NCBI GenBank assembly: GCA_035559535.1
Contig: DATMBG010000032.1
Span: 83,040-147,039, forward strand
Source: Candidatus Limnocylindrales bacterium
GTDB taxonomy: Bacteria; Moduliflexota; Moduliflexia; Moduliflexales; JAUQPW01
Length of the DNA stretch: 64,000 nucleotides
Reading direction: 5' to 3'
The translations under genes and the position numbers were made by a program. This document shows, one piece after another, positions 1 to 7,987 of the stretch. Position 1 is the stretch's first letter. Every line of letters begins with the position of its first letter. A model generated the notes under the pieces. The model made no database searches, was not told where the DNA came from, and worked only from the letters and a program-made list of their open reading frames with translations.

Positions 1-2289
1 CTTCATCTCATTCAAGTCTTCGACCGTTCCTTTCTCACAGGTTGCGATAATGAGCCGTTGGGTACCCGGTTCCAGAGGAACTTTGGATTTCACCTTGGAA
101 GGTTTCTTATTTTCAACTTTTGGGCCCATCTCATTTCCAGATTCCTGGGTTAAGGGATCCTTTTCTGTCAGGCCGGTCTTGACATCGATGAAGGTCCGGA
201 GGCATTTGTTCTTGCAGAAATAGCATCGGGTATCTTCATTCCGGGTGGTTTTATAGGTAATTTGGGCAACTTTATCCAGACCGATAAAAGTAGTCTGTCG
301 GCCATTTGTCCAGAGCCGATGGGCTTCCAAAGCGGCTCCGATAGCCCCACTTTCTCCGGTATGTTCATGGACAATGACCTCCGGCTTGACCCCTTTATCT
401 TTGAATCGGGATTCGATGAAATCCACCTGGGCTTTTACGGCGGCCAGGTTATGTTGGGTTCCACCCTGGAGAAGGAAGCGGGTTCCCAGGGAAGACAAAT
501 TGGGAATTTGGGAGACATAGAGCCAGATGTTCTTGGGAAGGACGTTGGCGAGTCCGGCCATGATTTCTTCGGCTTTCCATCCCTGTCGTTGGAAGTCCAC
601 AATATCCGATTGCATAAATACGGCGCATCCATATCCAAACTCCGGAAAATCTTTGGCGCTGAAGGCCAGGTCAGCGAATTCCTCAACTGGAAAGCCAAAA
701 CCCTCTGCAGTGCTTTGTAAGAAATATCCATTTCCGGCGGAGCATTGCGTATTCAGCTTAAAGTCCTTTACACGACCGTCTTTCAGGATCATGAGCTTGA
801 TATCCTGTCCCCCCACATCACAGATCACGTCTACATTCTTATAAAAGTGGAGACCCGATTCAGTATGGGCAACAGTTTCTACAATGGCAGCGTCGGCACC
901 CAGAACATCCTTCAGAATATCCTTGGCATAGCCGGTGGTTCCAACTCCCAGGACCTTCAAGGTAGCCCCTTGGGATTCCACCTGATTTCGAATCTTCCCG
1001 ATGATCTCTATGGTATCCTGGATAGGATTTCCCTTGGAGAGTTGATAGGCCTTGACCAAAACTTCTTTATTTTTATCGATGAGAACCGCTTTGGTAGAGG
1101 TAGATCCTCCATCAATACCCAGAAATCCCTCGACGATTTCACCGGCAGAGAACGTTTTAGGTACGAACTTTTTCTTCTTGTACTTTTCCTTGAAGGCCGC
1201 CAGTTCTTCCGGGCTCTTACTAAGTCCACCCCCACCGGCTTTTTTGGCTTTCTCTTCATTCCGTCCGTAGTTAATGTAATACTCCAGCTCTTTGGTTCCC
1301 TTATAAACCCCAACCTGGGGATCTTCTTGTTTTCCGAACTCAACGGCCCCAATGGCGGCGAAATATTGAGCATTCTTGGGAACTTTGATCAGGTCCATGG
1401 GATTCACGCCGGGCGGGAGAGGAACTTTTCGTTCTTCCCAGATTTTGGGAATATTGGCTTTCCAGCAATCCTGCATCCCTTTGATATAGGTATTGGGACC
1501 CCCCAGCAGTAGAACATGGGGACGGAGCGTATTGCCCCGGGTCAAGACCGAGAGGTTTTGCTGGACAATGGCTTCAAAGAGAGAGGCCATGAGTTCGTCT
1601 GGAGGAACCCCCGATTTCTGGAGGCCGTTAATGTCCGTTTCTGCAAAGACTCCGCATTTACCGGCTACCGGATGAAGTCTTAGTCCGAAATATTCCAGTT
1701 CAGCCATTTTCTCCGGTGGGATTCTAAGCTTAGCATTAATTTTATCGATGACCGCCCCGGTACCTCCAGCGCATTTATCGTTCATACTAGGGATTTTTTT
1801 CTTTTTTCCAGTCTCTGGATCTTCTTTGAAAATGATAATCTTAGCATCCTGCCCCCCCAACTCGATCACAGATCCGGCCTCTGGGTAAAGTTTTTCTACG
1901 GCCAGGGAAACGGCATTGACTTCTTGAACGAACTTGGCACCGATAAAACGACCTACGTTGGCCCCCCCACTTCCGGTAACAAAAATACGAAAATTCTCCG
2001 TCGGAATAGGAAATTCTGCTTCAATTCGTTTCAAGAATTCCAGGACTTTTTCCGGTTGTTTGGTTTCATGGCGTTGATAGTCGCTCCAGACGATCTCATC
2101 CGTAGCAACATCTACAACCACGGCTTTGACCGTTGTAGAGCCGACATCTAAACCAATCATTAAATGGCGATCCGATATATTTTCTTTCTTATCCGGGGGA
2201 ATCGCCTGGATTGTGGGCCCAGGTTCTATACCTTCGATTTGTAGAAGTTTGCTGGCTCCATTGGATTCCTGAGAACAGCAGCCGCCCAT
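1..2289 (-). CDS. Large acyl-CoA dehydratase activase (BadF/BadG/BcrA/BcrD ATPase, two modules), 3' end beyond window
   Basis: The frame is open from an ATG at 2289 to the left edge (763 codons), so the protein is truncated at its C-terminus by the window. The start has a strong Shine-Dalgarno, AGAGGAGG. Two ASKHA ATPase modules are visible. Module 1 starts near residue 45 (IGLDVGSTTVKA) and has ELGGQDAK and cysteines in KCAGGTG and GKCGVF. Module 2 starts near residue 385 (LGIDGGSTSTKA) and has DVGGQDIK, QCSAGNG and YGCAVF. In this family such cysteines bind a [4Fe-4S] cluster shared between subunits, and ATP hydrolysis drives low-potential electron transfer to a dehydratase or reductase. 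A further Cys cluster (CYFCKNKC) lies near residue 690. Tandem modules plus a long tail resemble PlsA (clostridial plasmalogen synthesis) and Ger ester reductases, or uncharacterised double-module activases. It is the last visible gene of a four-gene minus-strand cluster. Confidence 0.85.
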   Translation of the reverse strand, partial: MGGCCSQESNGASKLLQIEGIEPGPTIQAIPPDKKENISDRHLMIGLDVGSTTVKAVVVDVATDEIVWSDYQRHETKQPEKVLEFLKRIEAEFPIPTENFRIFVTGSGGANVGRFIGAKFVQEVNAVSLAVEKLYPEAGSVIELGGQDAKIIIFKEDPETGKKKKIPSMNDKCAGGTGAVIDKINAKLRIPPEKMAELEYFGLRLHPVAGKCGVFAETDINGLQKSGVPPDELMASLFEAIVQQNLSVLTRGNTLRPHVLLLGGPNTYIKGMQDCWKANIPKIWEERKVPLPPGVNPMDLIKVPKNAQYFAAIGAVEFGKQEDPQVGVYKGTKELEYYINYGRNEEKAKKAGGGGLSKSPEELAAFKEKYKKKKFVPKTFSAGEIVEGFLGIDGGSTSTKAVLIDKNKEVLVKAYQLSKGNPIQDTIEIIGKIRNQVESQGATLKVLGVGTTGYAKDILKDVLGADAAIVETVAHTESGLHFYKNVDVICDVGGQDIKLMILKDGRVKDFKLNTQCSAGNGYFLQSTAEGFGFPVEEFADLAFSAKDFPEFGYGCAVFMQSDIVDFQRQGWKAEEIMAGLANVLPKNIWLYVSQIPNLSSLGTRFLLQGGTQHNLAAVKAQVDFIESRFKDKGVKPEVIVHEHTGESGAIGAALEAHRLWTNGRQTTFIGLDKVAQITYKTTRNEDTRCYFCKNKCLRTFIDVKTGLTEKDPLTQESGNEMGPKVENKKPSKVKSKVPLEPGTQRLIIATCEKGTVEDLNEMK

Positions 2290-2365
2290 TATTTTTTCCT
2301 CCTCTAACCTGTTAGAGAGTATAGGGAGCACGGGTCTTAGATCCCATACCCCTAGACTCCTCCAT

Positions 2366-4168
2366 CTACTTCCGACCTTCACCCCTCATCAATTCTGCAA
2401 CGTGGTGAACGAACCGAGCTGCCGTACCGATGATCCCTTTATAGTGGGGGATCTTGTACATAGGCCGTTTCAGTTCGGGATGGTCTTCTACATAAGCTTT
2501 GATTTCTTCCAAAGTATAGCCGGTAGCCTCCAAAACACGTTTGAATTCTTCTTTGGCTTTGACTTTCGCTTCACCCAAGGCCATTTGAACCCGACTATGG
2601 GCATTGATCTCACCTTCACCGGAGGTTTCAATGGGGAGGTAAATCATATCCTTGTACATACCCATCACGGCGGATTGAACCCCATCACTTTGGGTACTGG
2701 GCATACACCCAAAAGGCTTCAGCGAGAGAACCATGTGACAGAGGTCTTTATTATGGTAGTAGATATTTTTAGCCACTTCCAAATGACCTTCTCCTCCGCC
2801 TGCACGGGAATTATACATGGGATGGGCAATTCGTTGGAGTTCGTATTGATCCGTTAACCCGTGGGCCGTTCCGCCCAAAGCTTCCCGGAGTCGGTTGTAT
2901 TCCCGGGCAAAGATTTTCTCGGCGATGGTCAGTTGGGCCAGCTTGCTATAGCAATTCTTGAGCGCCTTGACCCGTTTATGATATTCCCACCACTCTGGAG
3001 TGGGTTCCCCTTCTATCAGGCCCTTCCGGTCCCGAATCCCTTGCTTGGCTTGATGGATCATATAATTAATCCAGGTAGCAATGGGTTCTACCAGAACCTC
3101 TGCACCTTCCCGTTCCAGGAATCGGAACATATTAAAATTTCCATCGCCTTCCGTGGTTTGGGCCCAGAATTCACCGGTAATTTTTACAATGGGTTTCACC
3201 CGGGTACGATCGACTTCGATCTGGTTGAAGCGATCCCGAACGTTTCTAAGTGCACCGGTATAGTAATCACTGAACAATTGGTTTAAAAACTTTCCAATCA
3301 TCTCTGCGGTATCCATCAAATTGGGCATTTTATTGAGAATTTTTCCCAAAATCCCCTTGATTTCCCAATATTCCTTCTTTTTCATAACCTCGTGCATGTA
3401 ATCCATAATTTCCCGCAGAGCCAGATCGGTTGCGCCTGGTTTGACCTCAAAAGGCCGAATCTGGTAGGAGACCTCGTTGATTAAGTCCCCGATATTGAAG
3501 GCGTTTAGCAATCCCATAAAGAACTTAACGTTCATCTCAAGTCCGGCTTCCACTTCACTCTGATTTAACCCACCGGATTGCTGGAACAATAAAACCCGGA
3601 ACCCATCAAATCCTGCATTTTGTAACGCCAGTCGGTATTCGGCCTCATACATTCCGAACCGGCAAGGTCCACAAGCCCCGGCGGTAATGAACACATAGTT
3701 ATCGATAATTTCCTTTTTGGACAGACCCTGGGCTTCTAAATTTTGGAGATACTTCACCAGGTTTCCAACGGTAAAGTAAGTGGGATTGCATTGACCGTTG
3801 TTGCCATACTCCTTCCCGAGTTGGAAGGATTTTACATCCGGGGTGGGTAGATAGTTGGGTTTATAGCCCAGTCCTTCCAGGGCTCCATGGACCAGGTGTT
3901 CGTGCTTCCAGGTTAATCCACCAAAAAGAATGGTCGTATGACCTCGTTGGTCCCGGGTAAAGGGGTTTTCTTGGGGTCTTGTAAAGTGTTGAACGGTCTT
4001 TTTCTGAATACCTGCTTCCCTTTCTAACCGGGCTCTTTCTTCATTCAACCTTTGTTGAATTAAATCTTCCAGAGAATGACCTGGAGCAGGGTCCTTTTTG
4101 TAGGGGTGACCGTTGGGATTTCCGTTTTGTTCTATGACCGGTAAGCTCATATGAGAAGAATCTGCCAT
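2366..4168 (-). CDS. 2-hydroxyacyl-CoA dehydratase / CoA-activase-related protein (HgdB/D-like)
   Basis: This 600-residue protein belongs to the 2-hydroxyglutaryl-CoA dehydratase D-component superfamily. An N-terminal linker of about 70 residues is charged and low in hydrophobics. Cysteines that could bind Fe-S are C127 (GQCNPTYF), C166 and C169 (GACGPCRFG). A late KPFGCMPSTQSDGVQ segment matches the family's Gly-Cys-Met-Pro-Ser signature. The start at 4168 has AGAGGTG upstream. It ends 76 nt before the giant activase gene on the same strand, and the two probably form one enzyme. In PlsA/Ger-type proteins the equivalent domains are fused, so this looks like a split version. The substrate is unknown. 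The neighbouring radical SAM genes make a lipid substrate plausible, but this is inference. Confidence 0.8.
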   Translation of the reverse strand: MADSSHMSLPVIEQNGNPNGHPYKKDPAPGHSLEDLIQQRLNEERARLEREAGIQKKTVQHFTRPQENPFTRDQRGHTTILFGGLTWKHEHLVHGALEGLGYKPNYLPTPDVKSFQLGKEYGNNGQCNPTYFTVGNLVKYLQNLEAQGLSKKEIIDNYVFITAGACGPCRFGMYEAEYRLALQNAGFDGFRVLLFQQSGGLNQSEVEAGLEMNVKFFMGLLNAFNIGDLINEVSYQIRPFEVKPGATDLALREIMDYMHEVMKKKEYWEIKGILGKILNKMPNLMDTAEMIGKFLNQLFSDYYTGALRNVRDRFNQIEVDRTRVKPIVKITGEFWAQTTEGDGNFNMFRFLEREGAEVLVEPIATWINYMIHQAKQGIRDRKGLIEGEPTPEWWEYHKRVKALKNCYSKLAQLTIAEKIFAREYNRLREALGGTAHGLTDQYELQRIAHPMYNSRAGGGEGHLEVAKNIYYHNKDLCHMVLSLKPFGCMPSTQSDGVQSAVMGMYKDMIYLPIETSGEGEINAHSRVQMALGEAKVKAKEEFKRVLEATGYTLEEIKAYVEDHPELKRPMYKIPHYKGIIGTAARFVHHVAELMRGEGRK

Positions 4169-4189
4169 TCTACACCTCTAAAAAGAGAA

Positions 4190-4310
4190 GGTATGGGGGC
4201 ATGGAAGGAAGTATGGGAGTGTGGGGGTGGGGGAGTGGGGGAGATAAAACTTCTATGCTCCCATACTCCCATACCTCCCTACTCCCATACTTTCATACTC
4301 CCATACCTCC
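4190..4310. repeat. Long low-complexity palindrome built from TATGGGAG words
   Basis: The left arm (4190-4243) is G-rich with repeated TATGGGAG and GGGGGAGT words. The right arm (4254-4310) is C-rich with repeated ACTCCCATAC. The arms pair over most of their length around a short AT loop. The palindrome fills the gap between the radical SAM gene ending at 4318 and the dehydratase gene starting at 4168. It could attenuate or stabilise the polycistronic mRNA. It belongs to a class of unrelated-sequence palindromes between genes in this window. Confidence 0.7.
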
Positions 4311-4317
4311 GGTTGGA

Positions 4318-5313
4318 TCATGTAAATAACAACGTAGGAAGGGAGCTCCACAAACCCTTAATCGAGTAAAGGACTTCAACCTCACCGCGGCAGTTATACC
4401 AGCAAGCGTCGCAGGTATTCATTTCATTTTCTCGCTTCAAGGCAGCCAGGGTTTTTTCAATGGGTAACTCCGTAATTTTACCTATAGAAGCCTGACGATG
4501 TTCCACACATTTAGATACTTGAGAGAAATTATCGATATTGAAGAAGGATCTTCCGGCGTGGCATCCCGAGATACCTCCGGTAGTCAGGAATTGATCAAAG
4601 TTACCTAAGAACACCGGGTTAGAGAGGAAGTTTTTATACTTCTTCTTCAATTTCAGCAGATGTTCTGTGGCCTCCTTTCCGAAACGATATTTCTGTTCCC
4701 CGGTTTTCATGGTACTATAGGGTTGAACCATGAAATAGGCATTGTGCTTGGCCGCTAATTGGATCAATCCTTCAATATCGTCCAGGTTATCATGGAACAA
4801 GACCGTCATCAGATTAACCCGTTGGTATCTCCGAATACGTTCCTCAGAGAAAAACTTCAAAGCCCTCACGGCCCGTTCATGGGAGCCTTCTCGCCCCCGC
4901 ATGGCATCATGTTTTTTGGGGTCCAGATAATCGATCGAGACGCTGGCCCCCCATAAACCGGCTTCATAAACCCTTCGGGCCAATTCACGGGTAATCATCC
5001 ATCCATTGGTGGTTACAAAGGGAAAGTGATACTTCGCCAGAATGGAAATAATTTCAGGTAGATCCTTCCGAAGAAAAGGTTCTCCACCTGCAATGTTGAT
5101 CATGAGAGAACCAAACTGCGCCAGCTTTTCCGCTCCTATTCGAAAATCCTCTAAGGTTGCCTCGTTTTTGGGGCGTTCCTGCCAGTAATAGCAAAAAGAG
5201 CATTTGTAATTGCACCAATAGGTAACCTGCCATGAACACCAAACCGGGTTTCCTTTCAAGTAACTCCAGACCAGACGCAGCTTTTTCACAAACGGCGATA
5301 ACTCACCCTTCAT
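4318..5313 (-). CDS. Radical SAM enzyme with SPASM-like C-terminal cysteines
   Basis: This 331-residue protein has a canonical CNYKCSFC radical SAM cluster motif near residues 34-41 and a GGEPFLR SAM-binding motif. More cysteines in the C-terminal third (SGCHAG, SKCVEH, NTCDACWYNC) suggest an auxiliary Fe-S cluster of SPASM type. It lies between the Tes-like radical SAM gene and the dehydratase/activase pair on the same strand, so it probably acts in the same pathway. A small hairpin (5334-5360, GGTTAAAGTTC against GAACTAACC) sits just upstream in the leader. No clear Shine-Dalgarno precedes the ATG, so translation may be coupled to the upstream gene. The reaction cannot be read from sequence. 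Peptide or lipid modification are both possible. Confidence 0.82.
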   Translation of the reverse strand: MKGELSPFVKKLRLVWSYLKGNPVWCSWQVTYWCNYKCSFCYYWQERPKNEATLEDFRIGAEKLAQFGSLMINIAGGEPFLRKDLPEIISILAKYHFPFVTTNGWMITRELARRVYEAGLWGASVSIDYLDPKKHDAMRGREGSHERAVRALKFFSEERIRRYQRVNLMTVLFHDNLDDIEGLIQLAAKHNAYFMVQPYSTMKTGEQKYRFGKEATEHLLKLKKKYKNFLSNPVFLGNFDQFLTTGGISGCHAGRSFFNIDNFSQVSKCVEHRQASIGKITELPIEKTLAALKRENEMNTCDACWYNCRGEVEVLYSIKGLWSSLPTLLFT

Positions 5314-5424
5314 TGTAAAAAGTGGCTAAGGTAGGTTAAAGTTCTTAAAGTGAACTAACCTTCAAAACCTTCCCCTTTTAGTTCCCCGTAAACTTTAACC
5401 CCCTGAGCTGACTTCTCCCTTATT

Positions 5425-7506
5425 TTATTGGTCGAGCTCAATCTGAATTAACGAGGAGGTTCCAACTTCTGGCGCCACGGGTTCCTTCAGAACGTATTGG
5501 CGGTACAGTTTGGCCATTTGTGCATTTTCCCTCTCCCGGCGCAGTCTCTCTTCCCGGGCCTTTCGCTTTTCTTCCCGGGCATTCTTGGCAATACCTAATT
5601 CATCCAGGTCGGTCTGGGCCCCTGCTGCCACATGTTCTGGATTTACAACCAGGGAGTGCTCGGTACTCTCCAGATTCACCTTTCTCCCACCGGTAAAAAT
5701 TTCATGCCGCCCATGCTCCTCATACCATTTGGCCAATGTGGCTGTCATATGCATTTTCTCGACAATCTTCCGCCAGCCTACTCCGGTGTTATAAGCACAA
5801 AACGAAATCTCTCCCTCTTGCGTAGCATAGGGAATAATACATTGCTCGGTTCGTCGAAAATCATAATTAAACAAATCCTGGAACCACATTCCGGCTATAA
5901 ACAGGAAATTCCAACGATCGCTCCGCCGCTTCTGAATGTCTTCCATGGTCCGATCGGCGGTTACCTTACCGTAATTTCTTCCCGTTGCCCCGAAGGACTT
6001 ATCGAACTTCACCAGCAGATCCGTCAGCTTGAAATGGGTAGGAGCCTGGAAGGGATCGTAGTTCCGGATCAGGGACAGGGCCATCCCCAAAATCGATAAC
6101 CACTTCCCTCGGGCTGCATCATTTACCTTGGCTATGTCTCTGGCTAAACGATCTGCGTTCAAGAAAGCCGTAACCGGTACCGCCTCTTTGGTTTCCTTAT
6201 CTACCATGATGGCCATTCCAACCCCACAGTTGGGATGACACCCACAACTCACCTGCCCCCAGTCTGCTTGAGGTCCATGCACCAGATCTGACCAATCAGA
6301 AAAGGTACTTATAAACGAAATGGGGAACCAATCCCGGGCAGGTTCTCCAATACCCAGTTGATTTTTCACATCGTGTGCCAGATGGGACAGGGTATACCGT
6401 TGGGCCATGCGCCGTTCATCGGTAATGTTTTCATCTCGACCGGTAAAAGATACCGGTTGAAAGGCACAAAATGCGATCTTTTTCGGGTTATCCAGGGCAA
6501 ATTGGATGATCCTTCCCACCTGTTCATTGTTGATGCCGTTCACAATGGTAACCACCAGGATAATCTCAACCCCTGCATTATGCAGATTCTCAATCGCTCG
6601 CAATTTTACATCAAAAAGATTACCCACCCGCCGGTGTGAGTTGGCGGCATTGCCGATTCCATCAAATTGTAGATAAACATACCGTAAACCGGCTTCTGCG
6701 GCTTGCTTGCAGAATTCCGGACTCTTGGCAAACTCAATCCCATTGGTGGCGGCCTGTACACTGTTATACCCTAACTTGCGGGCATAACGGATGGCTTCAA
6801 TAAAGTGGGGAGATAACGTCGGCTCTCCACCCGAGAACTGAACCGATAACTGACGACGGGGCTTAATAGAAATAGCATTGTCCAGAAGCGTTTTGATTTC
6901 TTCCCAGGTCAATTCATGGACAAATCCCACCTGATTTGCATCCATGAAGCAGGGATCACACATCATGTTGCAGCGGTTGGTCAGGTCAATGGTTAAAACG
7001 GCCCCACGCCCACTCTTGATGGTACTGCTTCCATGATTATGAAGTGCCTCATCATTATGGGCCCGAATATCTCGACCGGGGAATACCTCCTCCAGATGCC
7101 GGGTGAAGGCGGGATCAATGGATAGGACATCTTCAAAGTGCCCATGCTTTGGACAATCTTTAACCATCAAAATCTTACCATCTCGCTCAATAATCTGAGC
7201 CTTAATCTCCCCAATCCTTTCCGTACGCAGAATTTCTTGAGGAAGTTTACCGTTGAGAATCTGCTCCCTGATTTCAGGAACACATCTCGGACATAAAGAA
7301 TCCGTGGTTCTCGGCCATCCCAGGGTCGGTCTGGTTTTTTGATAAGACTTTAAGAGCGGCTTGTCAGACCACCGGGGAATGAAGGAAGGGTTAGGTCTGA
7401 TACGATTAAGCCTCTCAAACACAAACCAGGCTGCATTGGCCACATAGGTTAATCCCTTTTCTACATACTTCACCGGTTTATGCTTACGTTGATGGGCAAC
7501 AATCAT
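5425..7506 (-). CDS. Tes/MJ0619-family radical SAM enzyme (candidate lipid C-C coupling enzyme)
   Basis: This 693-residue protein carries the signatures of the MJ0619/Tes (tetraether synthase) family. An N-terminal rubredoxin-like metal site is formed by C72 and C75 (SLCPRC) and C118 (DCPKHG). The radical SAM motif CNMMCDPC lies at 179-186, followed by GGEP at 226-229. Cysteines at 421, 423 and 427 (CGCHPNCG) and at 556 and 570 (EQCIIPYATQ, ISFCAYN) fit auxiliary clusters. Archaeal Tes joins lipid tails through C-C bonds, and bacterial relatives are suspected in branched tetraether or membrane-spanning lipids. The C-terminal 80 residues are charged and probably helical, an extension beyond the family core. 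The ATG has AAGGAG upstream. It is the first gene of the cluster that includes a PlsA/Ger-like activase. Family assignment is strong; the lipid role is inferred. Confidence 0.85.
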   Translation of the reverse strand: MIVAHQRKHKPVKYVEKGLTYVANAAWFVFERLNRIRPNPSFIPRWSDKPLLKSYQKTRPTLGWPRTTDSLCPRCVPEIREQILNGKLPQEILRTERIGEIKAQIIERDGKILMVKDCPKHGHFEDVLSIDPAFTRHLEEVFPGRDIRAHNDEALHNHGSSTIKSGRGAVLTIDLTNRCNMMCDPCFMDANQVGFVHELTWEEIKTLLDNAISIKPRRQLSVQFSGGEPTLSPHFIEAIRYARKLGYNSVQAATNGIEFAKSPEFCKQAAEAGLRYVYLQFDGIGNAANSHRRVGNLFDVKLRAIENLHNAGVEIILVVTIVNGINNEQVGRIIQFALDNPKKIAFCAFQPVSFTGRDENITDERRMAQRYTLSHLAHDVKNQLGIGEPARDWFPISFISTFSDWSDLVHGPQADWGQVSCGCHPNCGVGMAIMVDKETKEAVPVTAFLNADRLARDIAKVNDAARGKWLSILGMALSLIRNYDPFQAPTHFKLTDLLVKFDKSFGATGRNYGKVTADRTMEDIQKRRSDRWNFLFIAGMWFQDLFNYDFRRTEQCIIPYATQEGEISFCAYNTGVGWRKIVEKMHMTATLAKWYEEHGRHEIFTGGRKVNLESTEHSLVVNPEHVAAGAQTDLDELGIAKNAREEKRKAREERLRRERENAQMAKLYRQYVLKEPVAPEVGTSSLIQIELDQ

Positions 7507-7544
7507 ATTTTTTCTCCTTATTATATTATTATTAGTTGCTTACT

Positions 7545-7562
7545 CCCACGTAGGGACGTGGG
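7545..7562. promoter_or_regulatory. Perfect hairpin in the leader of the Tes-like gene
   Basis: CCCACGT and ACGTGGG form a 7-bp perfect stem around a 4-nt loop, about 40 nt upstream of the ATG at 7506 on the minus strand. It is followed by an AT-rich stretch without a U-run, so it looks more like a leader or operator element than a terminator. Confidence 0.4.
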
Positions 7563-7651
7563 GTAAATTCATAACCGATTTGCGACTTCTAGGTGCCACA
7601 AGTCGGAAATGGTAAGTACTTACTTGACGATTCAAATAAAATTACGCTTAT

Positions 7652-7725
7652 GATTACGGCGATGATTTGGAAAGGATTCCTCATCATCATCGTAATTATC
7701 GACGTAATCTATCTCATCTTGTCAA
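7652..7725 (-). promoter_or_regulatory. Candidate promoter and overlapping inverted repeat upstream of the lipid cluster
   Basis: On the minus strand TTGACA (7725-7720) is followed 19 nt later by GATAAT (7700-7695), a slightly long-spaced sigma-70-type promoter. An imperfect inverted repeat (GATTACGGCGATGAT at 7652-7666 against ATCATCATCGTAATT at 7683-7697, 12 of 15 pairs) overlaps the expected transcription start and could be an operator. This is the main content of the 481-nt gap 7507-7987. An 80-codon plus-strand frame here is not convincing. Confidence 0.4.
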
Positions 7726-7948
7726 GACAAAAATTCCCCCACTCTTTTATACTCAAATACTGTGCCAAATTTAGATTAAAATATAAAAAGAGGTATAAGA
7801 GGGCCGGAATTAGGTTAGTTTCTAAAATTAAGTGAAGGAACCAGCCTGGTTTTAAATCCCTTATTTTTCAATTTTTAGTTCAAAATAAAACCGAATGGGT
7901 TTCAAAATGAAATCCTCTCTTTCTCTCCAAATCCCTGTGTTAAATCAT

Positions 7949-7977
7949 TTGACATCCCCGGTTTGCTGTGATTAAAT
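7949..7977 (+). promoter_or_regulatory. Candidate sigma-70 promoter close to the FHA gene start (possible leaderless mRNA)
   Basis: TTGACA (7949-7954) lies 17 nt before TTAAAT (7972-7977). The coding ATG is at 7988, only about 10 nt after the -10 box, and no Shine-Dalgarno lies between. If the promoter is used, the transcript would start within a few bases of the start codon. Confidence 0.4.
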
Positions 7978-7987
7978 TCAAAATATC

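Noticed and set aside
262..1512. Overlapping plus-strand frames (152 and 255 codons)
   Set aside because: Both lie opposite the giant activase frame, which is open from 2289 to the window edge and has clear ATPase motifs.
7593..7835. 80-codon plus-strand frame with a hydrophobic centre
   Set aside because: It overlaps the promoter and inverted repeat of the minus-strand cluster, has no ribosome site, and its composition looks like AT-rich intergenic sequence.
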